From NCBI RefSeq assembly GCF_000724085.1, contig NZ_CCDL010000003.1:248001-312000 (forward strand): a DNA stretch of 64,000 bases, given 5' to 3'. The position numbers and the translations under genes are program-made. This document shows, in pieces, positions 23,051 through 32,104 of the stretch. The DNA is from Oceanobacillus manasiensis. Lineage in GTDB: Bacteria > Bacillota > Bacilli > Bacillales > Amphibacillaceae. The notes under the pieces were generated by a model that worked only from the letters and a program-made list of their open reading frames with translations, did no database searches and had not been told where the DNA came from. The first letter of the stretch is position 1, and each line of letters begins with the position of its first letter.

Positions 23051-24640
23051 ATGGAAACAAAGGGGAAGGATCAGATTGGGTCACAATTAAAGAGGGCAAG
23101 AAGGAATACGTTAGGGGACCTACTAGAACGGACGAAAGAGCGCATGCCGAGTAAAAATGCAATCGCTTACAAAAAAGATTGGATAACCTACACGGAACTT
23201 GATAATTTGGTAAATCAGACGGCAAATGCTTTTATAAAAGCAGGGGTTAAAAAAGGTGAACGAATAATTGTGATGTCAAAAAACAGTCAGGATTTTGTAA
23301 TAGCAATTTTCGCATTGGCAAGAGTAGGCGCGGTCATGATTCCGATTAATTACATGCTGTCTAGAGATGATGTTTCTTACATTTTACATCATGCAGAAGT
23401 AGCGGGACTAATTGCTTCAGAGGAATATGCGACATTGCTTGATGAGGCGTCTGAAGAATTGAATATCCGATTTAGATACCTAATGGACATACAAGAAAGT
23501 GAGAACGTTTCACTCTCTGACTGGATCCCTCTTGCTAAAGCGAGAGATGGAGAGTCAACAGATCAAATTGAAGTTGATCTTGAGGAAGATGATCTTGCCC
23601 ATGTGCTTTATACGAGCGGCACAGAATCACGTCCAAAAGGGGTAATGCTCACACATAAAAGCATTATTAGTGAATATGTAAGTAGTATTTTTGATGGTAA
23701 AATGGAAGAAAAAGATGTTGCGATTCATGCATTGCCACTCTATCACAGTGCCCAGCTACATGTTTTCCTTGGACCAAGTATATATATTGGATCCAGTGGG
23801 ATTATTTTAAGTGGTGCAGATCCAGAAAGCCTCCTACAAACAATTGAAAAAGAGGGAGCAACACAGTTATTTTGTCCACCGACCATATGGATTGCGCTAC
23901 TTAGACATCCGGAATTTGATAACTATGATTTATCAACATTGGAGAAATGTTACTATGGTGCCGCGATTATGCCAAAAGAAATTTTAAAAGAACTTGCAGA
24001 AAGGCTGCCTAATGCAAGGTTTTGGAACTTTTACGGGCAGACAGAGGTGGCACCTCTTGCAACCGCACTTCAACCAGAGGACCAGCTTCGAAAGCTTGGA
24101 TCAGCAGGGAAGCCAACCTTAAATGTGCAGACAAAGATTGTGAATGAGAACGGGGTAGAAGTAGCCAGAGGAGAGATAGGAGAAATTGCCCATCGCACCC
24201 CACATGCCATGATAGGTTATTTACATGATCCGGATAAGACAGCTGAAGCATTTCAGGATGGCTGGTTTCATAGTGGAGATCTTGGCACTATGGATGAGGA
24301 AGGATATATTACAATCATTGACCGTAAAAAGGATATGATTAATACGGGTGGAGTAAATGTCTCCAGCAGGGAGGTTGAGGAGACTATTTATCAGTTAGAA
24401 GGCGTTTCCGAGGTTGCGGTAATAAGCATTCCCGATCCTTATTGGATAGAGGCTGTGACAGCTATAATTGTACCGAAAAAAGATGCTGACCTTTCTGAAA
24501 TAGAGGTCATGGCATTTTGCAAGGAGCGCTTGTCTACTTTTAAAGTACCGAAGCAAGTGGAGTTTACTGATGTCCTACCAAAGAACCCAAGTGGAAAAGT
24601 ATTAAAAAGAGCATTAAGAGATCGATACGGAAAAATGTAA
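23051..24640 (+). CDS. Acyl-CoA synthetase (AMP-forming)
   Basis: A 529-residue ANL-superfamily ligase. ATG 23051 has GGAGG 7 bases upstream; the ATG at 23045 is too close to it. Core motifs: Y-T-S-G-T-E-S-R-P-K-G-V phosphate loop, F-Y-G-Q-T-E, H-S-G-D-L-G, D-R-K-K-D-M-I-N-T-G-G hinge, and the catalytic lysine in P-S-G-K-V-L-K-R. Activates a fatty or other carboxylic acid to its CoA ester. Chain-length preference cannot be judged. Monocistronic with a terminator at 24649. Confidence 0.9.
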   Translation: METKGKDQIGSQLKRARRNTLGDLLERTKERMPSKNAIAYKKDWITYTELDNLVNQTANAFIKAGVKKGERIIVMSKNSQDFVIAIFALARVGAVMIPINYMLSRDDVSYILHHAEVAGLIASEEYATLLDEASEELNIRFRYLMDIQESENVSLSDWIPLAKARDGESTDQIEVDLEEDDLAHVLYTSGTESRPKGVMLTHKSIISEYVSSIFDGKMEEKDVAIHALPLYHSAQLHVFLGPSIYIGSSGIILSGADPESLLQTIEKEGATQLFCPPTIWIALLRHPEFDNYDLSTLEKCYYGAAIMPKEILKELAERLPNARFWNFYGQTEVAPLATALQPEDQLRKLGSAGKPTLNVQTKIVNENGVEVARGEIGEIAHRTPHAMIGYLHDPDKTAEAFQDGWFHSGDLGTMDEEGYITIIDRKKDMINTGGVNVSSREVEETIYQLEGVSEVAVISIPDPYWIEAVTAIIVPKKDADLSEIEVMAFCKERLSTFKVPKQVEFTDVLPKNPSGKVLKRALRDRYGKM

Positions 24641-24648
24641 CAAATTCA

Positions 24649-24680
24649 GGAGCATCGTCCTTTGACGGTACTCCTTTTTT
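24649..24680 (+). terminator. Terminator of the acyl-CoA synthetase gene
   Basis: GGAGCATCGTC / GACGGTACTCC stem (one internal mismatch pair) and TTTTTT. Confidence 0.8.
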
Positions 24681-24773
24681 CTCGTTTGTTTTATAATAAG
24701 CAACCATGAGAAATCAACATAACAAAGAATAGATAGCTGGAATTTGAAAAAACTATCGTTAGGAGGTGTTGAG

Positions 24774-24914
24774 ATGAGTGAGAAAAAGGACAGCTGGAGT
24801 AAACGGCGTGTTACAACAAGTGTTAACCCACAAGGGCAAACAGAGGACACTGTTGATCACCAGCCAAAGTCTCAGCTAGAGCAGCGTGCCAAAAAGAAAA
24901 ATTCAAAAATATAA
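24774..24914 (+). CDS. Small (46 aa) basic hydrophilic protein upstream of csgA
   Basis: ATG 24774 follows AGGAGGTGTTGAG. The peptide is short, basic and hydrophilic (S-W-S-K-R-R-V-T-T-S-V-N-P, Q-L-E-Q-R-A-K-K-K). It ends 9 bases before the csgA start, so it shares the csgA transcript and probably forespore expression. B. subtilis csgA also has a small co-transcribed neighbour (ybxH); equivalence was not tested. Confidence 0.65.
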   Translation: MSEKKDSWSKRRVTTSVNPQGQTEDTVDHQPKSQLEQRAKKKNSKI

Positions 24915-24923
24915 GAGGTGAGC

Positions 24924-25175
24924 ATGATCGACCATACATTGGATTACCTCAGAGAATCACTGTCAAATTACCAGGAAAATGAGATGTGTCAGCACATTAT
25001 AAACAAACTACAATCAAAGTCTTATGCAGGTGAAGGAGAATTTGTAAAAGACCTGGATGCCGAAGAAATGACATATCTTCATGATGTGCTGGAAAATGAA
25101 TTGGACTATGCTAAAAACGTTCAATATGATCAACGTGTAAAAGAATTGACAGAGGTATATGAACTGCTTTTTTAA
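24924..25175 (+). CDS. csgA: Sporulation protein CsgA
   Basis: An 83-residue protein whose sequence L-D-Y-L-R-E-S-L-S-N, F-V-K-D-L-D-A-E-E-M and V-K-E-L-T-E-V-Y-E-L-L closely follows B. subtilis CsgA, a sigma-G-dependent protein of sporulation. Acidic and helical. ATG 24924 follows AAGAGGTG. Its presence shows the organism belongs to an endospore-forming lineage. No sigma-G promoter could be assigned with confidence. Confidence 0.88.
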   Translation: MIDHTLDYLRESLSNYQENEMCQHIINKLQSKSYAGEGEFVKDLDAEEMTYLHDVLENELDYAKNVQYDQRVKELTEVYELLF

Positions 25176-25261
25176 TAAAAAATTCCAAAGTGTTAGCTAA
25201 GTCGTAGGACTACACATATACTTTTTTGTTAGTCTTGGCGTGAAATAGGATTATTTTACCA

Positions 25262-25290
25262 TTGATAAATAAGCTTGAAAGGTATACTAT
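25262..25290 (+). promoter_or_regulatory. Candidate promoter of the 25.3-25.5 kb noncoding unit
   Basis: TTGATA at 25262-25267, 17-base spacer, TACTAT at 25285-25290. The -10 region overlaps a partly symmetric segment GCTTG...CAAGC. Confidence 0.45.
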
Positions 25291-25296
25291 ATTTAT

Positions 25297-25531
25297 ACAA
25301 GCTACGATGTTCGTATTTAATTAAGTTTTAACCTCTAATGAAATAATAGGGAGTTTTACATCGAAACAATAATGTCGTGCCGCCATAGTGTAGCGGAAGA
25401 CAGAATGGTTTCTGCAAACACCCACTTGGTGAAGTGGTGGTTTAAAACTTTTTATACTCAATACGGCAATTGTGGCCTGTAACTTATACAATTAACCAGG
25501 ATCGGTTCCTTATGGGACCGATCCTTTTACG
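25297..25531 (+). ncRNA. Candidate structured small RNA or leader
   Basis: About 230 bases between a sigma-A-like promoter and a strong terminator, without any credible reading frame. It holds several stems: ACAT..ATGT at the start, CCGC..GCGG, CAGAA..TTCTG, a long hairpin around CACTT-GGTG-AAGTG, and a TGCCG..CGGCA pairing that encloses most of them. No known riboswitch, tRNA, 6S or SRP signature was recognised. It could be a free RNA or an attenuated leader of the VOC gene that starts 98 bases after it. The flank 25176-25261 shows nothing. Confidence 0.45.
25499..25531 (+). terminator. Terminator of the noncoding unit
   Basis: GGATCGGTTCC / GGGACCGATCC, 11-bp stem with one G-T pair, 4-base loop, followed by TTTTA. 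Confidence 0.85.
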
Positions 25532-25628
25532 TGTTGATGTGATAAGTGTATCTTTTCTTGATTGATAATAATTAGGTATTATCCTTCCTGTTTCTAAGGC
25601 ATTAAACTAGTGTTAAGGGGGGATAGAA

Positions 25629-26000
25629 ATGACGTATCATTTTAAAGAAATTGATCATATCCAGTTAGCGGCACCAATTGGTTCGGAACAGCAGGCAAGA
25701 GATTTTTACGTGGGGATTCTAGGTTTTGAAGAGGTTGAAAAGCCAGTGGCCTTGAAACCAAACGGTGGTGTCTGGTTTCAGGCTGGTAACGTACATATCC
25801 ATATCGGAACAGAGAAGGCTTTTATACCTGCGAAAAAAGCACATCCTGCTATACATATTTTAAATCTGGATGCGCTAAAACAACATCTTATAATGTATGG
25901 AATTAGCTTTAAAGTTGATGACAAATTACCTGGAGCAATCAGGTTTTATGTTGAGGATCCATATGGGAATCGTATAGAATTTCTTGAATGGTTGGATTAG
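25629..26000 (+). CDS. Glyoxalase/VOC-superfamily protein
   Basis: A 123-residue protein with the paired beta-alpha-beta-beta-beta modules of the vicinal oxygen chelate fold: I-D-H-I-Q-L-A-A-P at the start, F-Y-V-G-I-L-G-F-E, H-I-H-I-G in the first module and F-Y-V-E-D-P-Y-G-N-R-I-E-F at the end, with His and Glu metal ligands. Could be a lyase, dioxygenase or antibiotic-binding protein. ATG 25629 follows AAGGGGGG. Confidence 0.85.
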   Translation: MTYHFKEIDHIQLAAPIGSEQQARDFYVGILGFEEVEKPVALKPNGGVWFQAGNVHIHIGTEKAFIPAKKAHPAIHILNLDALKQHLIMYGISFKVDDKLPGAIRFYVEDPYGNRIEFLEWLD

Positions 26001-26066
26001 CTAATCATTCGAAAACGAAATGTTTTGAAAGTTTTTTTTATTTCTAGATAGGGTTGCAACTCTACT

Positions 26067-26095
26067 TTGACATGCTATACTAATACCATTCTAAT
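26067..26095 (+). promoter_or_regulatory. xpt-pbuX promoter
   Basis: TTGACA at 26067-26072, 17-base spacer, TCTAAT at 26090-26095, just before the riboswitch aptamer. An alternative pair is TTGCAA (26054) with TATACT (26076). Confidence 0.55.
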
Positions 26096-26099
26096 TTAA

Positions 26100-26295
26100 T
26101 ATTATTCATATAATAGTGGGAATATGGCCCACAAGTTTCTACCGGTTTACCGTAAATGAACCGACTATGAGTGTAATAAATGAAAGGATTATGCCTATAA
26201 TGTGGTATAATTTTTTCGTTTTCTTTCAAATGATAAAGCTTGAAGGATGCGCAACTCATAGTGTGAGTTAGTCGCATCCTTCAAGCTTTTTTATT
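26100..26295 (+). promoter_or_regulatory. Guanine riboswitch with terminator
   Basis: The aptamer (about 26100-26178) has the purine-riboswitch core: P2 GTGGG / CCCAC around AATATGG, the joining sequence AAGTTTCTACC, P3 CGGTT / AACCG around ACCGTAAATG, and GACTATG in which the specificity base is C, so guanine or hypoxanthine is sensed. The expression platform is a 17-bp terminator, AAAGCTTGAAGGATGCG / CGCATCCTTCAAGCTTT, extended by ACTCA / TGAGT, then T run. ACTCATAG (26254-26261) is complementary to CTATGAGT of the P1 3' strand, giving the antiterminator. Ligand binding should switch off xpt-pbuX. Confidence 0.95.
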
Positions 26296-26318
26296 ATTCA
26301 AAGAGAGGAAGAGGCACC

Positions 26319-26906
26319 TTGAAGAGTCTAGAAAGCACAATTTTAAATGAAGGTAAGGTTTTATCAGAAACGGTTCTAAAAGTAGATTCCTTTCTAAACC
26401 ACCAAATTGATCCAAAACTAATGAAGGAAATGGGAGAGGAGTTTGCAGCACGTTTTGCAGACGCAGGTGTTACCAAAATATTGACATTGGAATCTTCCGG
26501 AATTGCTCCTTCTGTGATGGCTGGGCTTACTATGGGTGTTCCAGTAGTATTCGCGAGAAAGCGCAAATCCCTAACCTTACTTAATAATTTATATTCAGCA
26601 GAGGTGCATTCTTTTACAAAAAAAGAAACAAATGAAATCTCCATTTCAAGTGATTATATAAAGCGGGATGATGTTGTCCTGGTTATTGATGACTTTTTAG
26701 CAAATGGACAAGCGGTTCTTGGCTTAATGGACATTATTGAGCAGTCAGGCGCAGCGCTTGCTGGTGTTGGCATCGTAATTGAAAAAGGATTTCAAGACGG
26801 TGGGAAAATGGTACGTGATAAAAATATTCGAGTGGAATCACTCGCAATTATAGATTCGCTAGCAGATGGGAAAGTTACATTTCGTAAAGAGGAGGCAAAA
26901 AAATGA
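26319..26906 (+). CDS. xpt: Xanthine phosphoribosyltransferase
   Basis: A 195-residue purine salvage enzyme making XMP from xanthine and PRPP. The PRPP loop is [13 protein letters not shown] at about 125-137; [10 protein letters not shown] and F-A-R-K-R-K are family marks. TTG start at 26319 behind GAGAGGAAGAGG. Directly follows the guanine riboswitch and overlaps pbuX by 4 bases, the classic xpt-pbuX operon. Confidence 0.96.
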   Translation: MKSLESTILNEGKVLSETVLKVDSFLNHQIDPKLMKEMGEEFAARFADAGVTKILTLESSGIAPSVMAGLTMGVPVVFARKRKSLTLLNNLYSAEVHSFTKKETNEISISSDYIKRDDVVLVIDDFLANGQAVLGLMDIIEQSGAALAGVGIVIEKGFQDGGKMVRDKNIRVESLAIIDSLADGKVTFRKEEAKK

Positions 26907-28201
26907 AAACAGCAGCACTTGGAATACAGCATGTCTTAGCGATGTATGCAGGAGCAATTTTAGTACCACTTATCGTAGGGGATGCGCTAGGCTTAACCTC
27001 AGAGCAATTAACATATCTTGTGGCAATTGATATATTTATGTGTGGGGTAGCAACCATTCTGCAACTTGTTAATAATCGCTTTTTCGGTATTGGCTTACCT
27101 GTTGTTCTCGGTTGTACATTTACAGCAGTTGGCCCAATGATCGCTATCGGTGGGGAATTTGGAATTTCAGCCATTTATGGAGCAATCCTTGTATCTGGAC
27201 TTGTCGTTATTCTTATTAGTGGGTTCTTCGGAAAAATGGTGCGTTTCTTCCCACCTGTTGTAACAGGTACTGTAGTGACAATTATCGGGATTACACTTAT
27301 ACCTGTAGCAATTAATAATATGGGCGGAGGAGAAGGAGCAAGTGATTTTGGCTCCCTTACTAACATATCTTTGGCTTTTGGAACATTAATTTTTATCATT
27401 CTGATGTATCGATTCTCTAGTGGATTTTTACGTTCTATCTCTATACTTATAGGATTAGTCATTGGAACTGTCGTTGCTTCTTTTATGGGTAAAGTCAGCT
27501 TCGATGCTGTAACGGAAGCATCCTACTTCCATATCGTGCAACCATTCTACTTTGGTACTCCAACCTTTGAATGGTCAGCAATTTTGACAATGGTATTAGT
27601 AGCGATCGTTTCCTTAGTCGAGTCAACTGGCGTCTATTTTGCGCTTGGTGATATAACGGAACGAAAGTTAAAGGAAAAAGATTTAACAAAGGGGTATCGT
27701 GCAGAAGGTCTTGCAATACTACTTGGCGGTTTCTTTAACGCATTTCCTTACACAGCATTCTCCCAAAATGTAGGTTTAATCCAGATGACTGGTGTAAAAT
27801 CAATCCGAGTTATTATGGCAGCGGGTATTATGCTAGTAACACTCGGACTAGTGCCAAAAATTGCTGCTTTAACTACTGTTATTCCTACATCTGTTCTGGG
27901 AGGAGCTATGATTGCGATGTTTGGTATGGTGATCGCTCAAGGAATCAAAATGCTAGGTAGTGTTCTAACTAGTTCTCCAGAGAATTCGATGATTATTGCA
28001 TGTTCTGTTGGGATGGGACTCGGAGTGACAGTCGTACCTGAATTATTTGCACAGCTTCCAAACAGTGTACAGATTTTAACAAGTAATGGTATTGTAGCCG
28101 GGAGTGTTACAGCGATTGTACTAAACATTGTGTTTAATATGATTCCTAAAAGAAAAACGACCATTGAGTCTACAAGCAGTTTAGTAGAAGAAAGTGCATA
28201 A
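26903..28201 (+). CDS. pbuX: Xanthine permease
   Basis: A 432-residue nucleobase-cation symporter-2 (NAT/NCS2) protein that takes up xanthine. Marks: [10 protein letters not shown], the G-C-T-F-T-A-V-G-P half-helix region, and the NAT signature area [12 protein letters not shown] plus [13 protein letters not shown]. Starts by the ATGA overlap with xpt and has a terminator at 28211. Confidence 0.95.
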   Translation: MKTAALGIQHVLAMYAGAILVPLIVGDALGLTSEQLTYLVAIDIFMCGVATILQLVNNRFFGIGLPVVLGCTFTAVGPMIAIGGEFGISAIYGAILVSGLVVILISGFFGKMVRFFPPVVTGTVVTIIGITLIPVAINNMGGGEGASDFGSLTNISLAFGTLIFIILMYRFSSGFLRSISILIGLVIGTVVASFMGKVSFDAVTEASYFHIVQPFYFGTPTFEWSAILTMVLVAIVSLVESTGVYFALGDITERKLKEKDLTKGYRAEGLAILLGGFFNAFPYTAFSQNVGLIQMTGVKSIRVIMAAGIMLVTLGLVPKIAALTTVIPTSVLGGAMIAMFGMVIAQGIKMLGSVLTSSPENSMIIACSVGMGLGVTVVPELFAQLPNSVQILTSNGIVAGSVTAIVLNIVFNMIPKRKTTIESTSSLVEESA

Positions 28202-28210
28202 AAATAAAAG

Positions 28211-28252
28211 AAGGTAGGCTTGTACGATTAACGTACTGCCTACCTTTTTCTT
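28211..28252. terminator. Bidirectional terminator between pbuX and the SgrR-like gene
   Basis: AAGGTAGGC / GCCTACCTT with an inner TGTACG..CGTACT pairing, followed by TTTTTCTTTT. Confidence 0.85.
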
Positions 28253-28289
28253 TTAAAAAATATAATGTGTGCACCTTCGCTTATACACT

Positions 28290-30047
28290 TTACGTATCTT
28301 TATACCATATTTTGGTGAAATCGATCCATCCTAAGGAATTAAAGTGAACACCTTTCACGTAGCTAGGGAAAAATGCAGACTGAATAATTCGGTACAGGGG
28401 AATATGCTGATTTTCTTTCATTAAATTATTCTCCATACCTCTTAAATCGGAAAGGACATCTCCTTCACTATCATTTACAGTTTGTATCTCCTTTACGGTG
28501 GGAGGTAGATGGTATGGTAAAAGGTTATGACCTCCTTTGAAGGCAGAAAGGTATGTATACAAATCACTCTCATAGCTTAGCTGTTCACCTAATAAAAGAT
28601 CTACTTCCTCCAGTGAGAGGGATTGAAATTGATCATATGTATAAAATCTAATGGCTACATGAATTCCTTCTTTTAATAATTCCTTCCTTATCCATTTCGC
28701 ATCTGCTTCATTTCCCGCTCCATTATAACTTCCTAATAAAAGGATTTCTCCATTGTAATTACTTTTAGCAAGAGATTCTCTACCAGTTTCCGTAAAATGA
28801 CAAGGTTCTTCTAGTTCGTATTTTTCTAGTAGATGAGACGCTTTTTTATATCGTGTACCACCTAATTCTTTTATCATCCTGTCAGGTGAAATAAAATGGA
28901 AAATTGCCTTTCTAAGTTGGAAGTCCTTAGCTAAAATTCCCTTTTTTCTATTTAAAGTAAGGAGTTTACTCCCCTTGTCCAATACAGTGTATTTATCGAA
29001 ATGATGTATCTGTCTTCCGAGGTAGGGGTAATGATAGAAATTCATCTCAAAGTTATTGGAAAGGCTATCTATAGCATCCGTATTATCGTAAAGCTGTGGA
29101 AAGAAATAAATACAAATCTCTTCTAAAAAAGGACGTCTCAGAAAATAGTCATGAAAAACAGTTAGAGTTAATGTTTCCTCGGTATTATTGCTTATCCTAT
29201 AAGGTCCTGTCCCAATAGGAGTAGCTGAACTACTAGAGGTGTCTTTTGGGAGAATACTTCCACCTAGTGATGCTGCCAGATGTAAGAAGTAAGGACATGG
29301 TTTTTGAAACAGAAATTCAACCTTGTAGGATTGATGGACTGTTATCTTTTCTAAATCTTCCACCATCCAGCTGTAGGCTGAAGTTTTTTTATGTCGCCTG
29401 AAGCTATAGCAAACATCTTCTGCTGTCATCTCTTTTCCATGATGAAATCGAACCCCTTTTTGTAAGTAAAAAACCCATTTCGTGTGATCTTGGTTATGCT
29501 CCCAAAAATGAGCTAAATGAGGGAGGAAGCTGTTGGTGTTCTCGTTAAATTGGACAAGCTGGCTAAATATATGACGCATAATATGGTTTTCTGAACGTCG
29601 ACATACGAATGCTGGATCTAATATTGGTAGAGAGCGATACGAGGGAAAATGAAGTCTGGAAAAACGATCAGATGCCAGATCTCGCTGCTCGCTAAGATAG
29701 GAATGAAAAACCCAATCAATAAATTCACGTTGCAGTGAGTGCTTTACCTGAAATTTATTTAGTAATTTCAATGATTCGTCAATGGAGTGGGGCGTCATGC
29801 TTGCTTTTACCTGTTCCATTACAAGTATATCAATATTTTGTAAAAGCTTTAATGTGGAGTAATTGCCTCTTCCTTTACCAGGTTTCCATTCAATCCAATT
29901 CTTCTCTTGTAAATGTTTAATGATGATCTTTGCATTTCGATAAGAGCATGATAGAATTCGGGCTATTTCTTCAACGGTTATAAATACTTCCTCGTCGATG
30001 TTATCTAGACTACGACTCAGCACTTCATAGTGTCCTAATAGTTTCAA
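28290..30047 (-). CDS. SgrR-like regulator fused to a solute-binding domain
   Basis: A 585-residue protein. N-terminal winged HTH (about residues 20-75: F-I-T-V-E-E-I-A-R-I-L-S-C-S-Y-R-N-A-K-I-I-I) is followed by a family-5 extracellular-type solute-binding domain (W-V-F-Y-L-Q-K-G-V-R-F-H-H-G-K-E-M-T-A-E-D-V, P-I-G-T-G-P-Y). There is no signal peptide, so it is a cytoplasmic regulator sensing a small ligand, as SgrR does in enterobacteria. TTG start with GGAGG 9 bases upstream. Divergent from the ITPase-MFS operon, which it probably controls. Confidence 0.85.
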   Translation of the reverse strand: MKLLGHYEVLSRSLDNIDEEVFITVEEIARILSCSYRNAKIIIKHLQEKNWIEWKPGKGRGNYSTLKLLQNIDILVMEQVKASMTPHSIDESLKLLNKFQVKHSLQREFIDWVFHSYLSEQRDLASDRFSRLHFPSYRSLPILDPAFVCRRSENHIMRHIFSQLVQFNENTNSFLPHLAHFWEHNQDHTKWVFYLQKGVRFHHGKEMTAEDVCYSFRRHKKTSAYSWMVEDLEKITVHQSYKVEFLFQKPCPYFLHLAASLGGSILPKDTSSSSATPIGTGPYRISNNTEETLTLTVFHDYFLRRPFLEEICIYFFPQLYDNTDAIDSLSNNFEMNFYHYPYLGRQIHHFDKYTVLDKGSKLLTLNRKKGILAKDFQLRKAIFHFISPDRMIKELGGTRYKKASHLLEKYELEEPCHFTETGRESLAKSNYNGEILLLGSYNGAGNEADAKWIRKELLKEGIHVAIRFYTYDQFQSLSLEEVDLLLGEQLSYESDLYTYLSAFKGGHNLLPYHLPPTVKEIQTVNDSEGDVLSDLRGMENNLMKENQHIPLYRIIQSAFFPSYVKGVHFNSLGWIDFTKIWYKDT

Positions 30048-30145
30048 TTTAAGGTACCTCCGATAAAAGGGGAAAATAGTTAGATTAAGTATACACTTTT
30101 TTTCCTCTTTTCAGAAGATACAATGAGAGGAGGAGGTTGATAGGA

Positions 30146-30736
30146 ATGAAAATTGTTGTCGCAACATGGAATGAAGCAAAATTAGAACAAATTCAGAAAG
30201 CTTTTAAATCCATTCCTTTAAAAATAATTGCATTACCAAACAACGTGGGAGATGTGGAGGAAACAGCACCTACATTTACGGGAAATGCACAATTGAAAAC
30301 TGAAGCAATAAAAAGCAATTTCCCAAATGACATTATAGTTGGGGAGGATTCAGGTTTAATCGTAGACAGCCTAGAAGGGTTTCCAGGAGTTAAAACAGCT
30401 CGTTTTGCTCCAGGGAATGATGCAGATCGCGCCCGCATACTGATACAAAAATTAGCTGGGGTTTCACTTAGCAATCGAACAGCAGCGTTTGAAAGTGTGG
30501 TAGCGGTGGCATTTCCAGATGGAGAAGTGCTGTATAGCCAAGGTTCAATGAAGGGCTGGATTAGGGAGAGCGTACGATCTAGTTTAAAAGGATATGGAGA
30601 TATCTTCTTATTAAGCAATGAAAAAACCTTATCAGAGCATGTATCTCAAAACACCACACCATTTGACCATCGGCAGATTGCTTTATTCCAAGCAAAGCAA
30701 CACATTCTAGAATGGTTAGGAAGGGCTACAGGATGA
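30146..30736 (+). CDS. Ham1/ITPase-family nucleoside triphosphate pyrophosphatase
   Basis: A 196-residue protein resembling non-canonical purine NTP pyrophosphatases (RdgB/Ham1): V-V-A-T-W-N-E-A-K at the start, E-D-S-G-L-I-V-D-S-L-E-G-F-P-G-V-K-T-A-R-F, and a final D-H-R-Q-I-A motif. It is divergent from canonical RdgB (A-T-W-N for A-T-x-N, S-N-E at the S-F/G-Y-D segment), so substrate may differ. ATG 30146 has GAGGAGG upstream. Overlaps the following MFS gene by 4 bases. Confidence 0.82.
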   Translation: MKIVVATWNEAKLEQIQKAFKSIPLKIIALPNNVGDVEETAPTFTGNAQLKTEAIKSNFPNDIIVGEDSGLIVDSLEGFPGVKTARFAPGNDADRARILIQKLAGVSLSNRTAAFESVVAVAFPDGEVLYSQGSMKGWIRESVRSSLKGYGDIFLLSNEKTLSEHVSQNTTPFDHRQIALFQAKQHILEWLGRATG

Positions 30737-31941
30737 ACATGGCGAAAAAGAAGGTAGTAGCAGTGGCCCTCATTACAGCGGTGGCATTATTAGGAGATTC
30801 CATGTTGTTTATTGTGTTGCCCGTTTATTGGCAAGACTTTGGGTTAACCTCAATATGGCAAATTGGTCTTTTACTCTCTATTAATAGGTTTATTCGATTA
30901 CCAATTAATCCACTGGTCGGCATGTTTTATCAGCGATTTCAGCTTCGGACGGGTGTCTTAATAGCTTTGATCATTGCAATCGTTACAACAGCTGGATATG
31001 GCTTCTTTAAAACATTTTGGCTATTACTATTGATGCGTATTCTGTGGGGGATTGCTTGGTCGTTACTCCGGCTGGGTGGATTTTTGACAGTCATTGACGT
31101 AACGACAGACCGTAATAGAGGGAATTTTGTCGGTCTTTATAATGGACTTTGGGGTTTAGGCGGTTTAGTTGGAATGCTTGCAGGTGGTATATTGGTTGAT
31201 CAAACATCTGTTTCATTTGTAACGATGCTATTTGCCATTGCGGGCTTAGCAGCTCTGCCGGCTGTCTTTTACTTTGTCCCTCTCTCGAAAAAGAAAAAGA
31301 AATTAAACGAACTGGACCATAAGCAACGAGAAAAATGGCTTACTGGGCATGTTGGAATTGTCCTTCTAACAGGAACAGTCATGGGATTTATTGTGTTTGG
31401 CCTGTTTTCCTCCACATTGAGCACATTAATTGAAGGAATGTACGATAACGAATGGGGATTTGCGCAGTTCACAATCGGTGCAGCGACTCTAGCAGGTATT
31501 ATTCAAGCGATACGCTGGGGCTGGGACCCTTTTATTGCTCCAGTAATTGGAAGGATTTTAGACAAACGTAAGTCACCAGCAAGTATTCTATTCATTCCAC
31601 TATTTATTGGAGGAATAATTTTTTATGTTCTAGTCAATGTACAAACAATCGAGTTTCTGGTTATTAGTCTAGTCATCTTTCAAATTCTTTCTACCATTTT
31701 TGTGACAACAACAGACACACTAGCAACAAGTGCGGCAGCCCAAACTAATAAGGTTAAGGTAATGACAGCACATACAATAGTGGTTGATGTCGGGGCGGCT
31801 ATGGGACCATTATTAGCATTTACAGTAATTGATCTATATGGTATTGCCTTTATCTATTATGTGTCAGGCGCCTTACTTGTCCTTTTGGGAGTATCTTGGT
31901 TGGTTTATTTAAGAAGAGATGATGAGGTATCTGTCAGCTGA
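30733..31941 (+). CDS. MFS transporter
   Basis: A 402-residue 12-helix major facilitator protein. ATG 30733 overlaps the ITPase stop (ATGA) and is served by AAGGG inside that gene; the upstream extension in the same frame lacks support. Marks: D-S-M-L-F-I-V-L-P-V-Y-W, P-I-N-P-L-V-G-M-F-Y-Q-R, and a Lys-rich central loop K-K-K-K-K. Probably a drug or sugar exporter; its divergent SgrR-like regulator makes a sugar or oligopeptide-like ligand plausible. Confidence 0.85.
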   Translation: MNMAKKKVVAVALITAVALLGDSMLFIVLPVYWQDFGLTSIWQIGLLLSINRFIRLPINPLVGMFYQRFQLRTGVLIALIIAIVTTAGYGFFKTFWLLLLMRILWGIAWSLLRLGGFLTVIDVTTDRNRGNFVGLYNGLWGLGGLVGMLAGGILVDQTSVSFVTMLFAIAGLAALPAVFYFVPLSKKKKKLNELDHKQREKWLTGHVGIVLLTGTVMGFIVFGLFSSTLSTLIEGMYDNEWGFAQFTIGAATLAGIIQAIRWGWDPFIAPVIGRILDKRKSPASILFIPLFIGGIIFYVLVNVQTIEFLVISLVIFQILSTIFVTTTDTLATSAAAQTNKVKVMTAHTIVVDVGAAMGPLLAFTVIDLYGIAFIYYVSGALLVLLGVSWLVYLRRDDEVSVS

Positions 31942-32067
31942 TATGATAGGTTACCATCTAACGAAACTTCTTACCTATAGGAAAGAGATTACCGAATCGT
32001 TAACTATCGCTAACTTTAATCTTTGATTTTATAAATTGACTATCCAGCCTAACTTCCATATAATTCA

Positions 32068-32104
32068 CTAATACGCTGTGTGTAAATTCTAGGGAGCGTA
32101 TTAG
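32068..32104 (+). promoter_or_regulatory. Leader hairpin overlapping the ribosome site of the second DHA2 pump
   Basis: CTAATACGC / GCGTATTAG, perfect 9-bp arms around a 19-base loop. The 3' arm runs into the AGGAG ribosome site (32103-32107), so the stem could hide it. Alternatively this is a DNA operator. Confidence 0.4.

Noticed and set aside
25377-25460. Possible tRNA or 6S/SRP RNA
   Set aside because: No cloverleaf, no GTTCRA T-loop, and no conserved 6S or SRP core.
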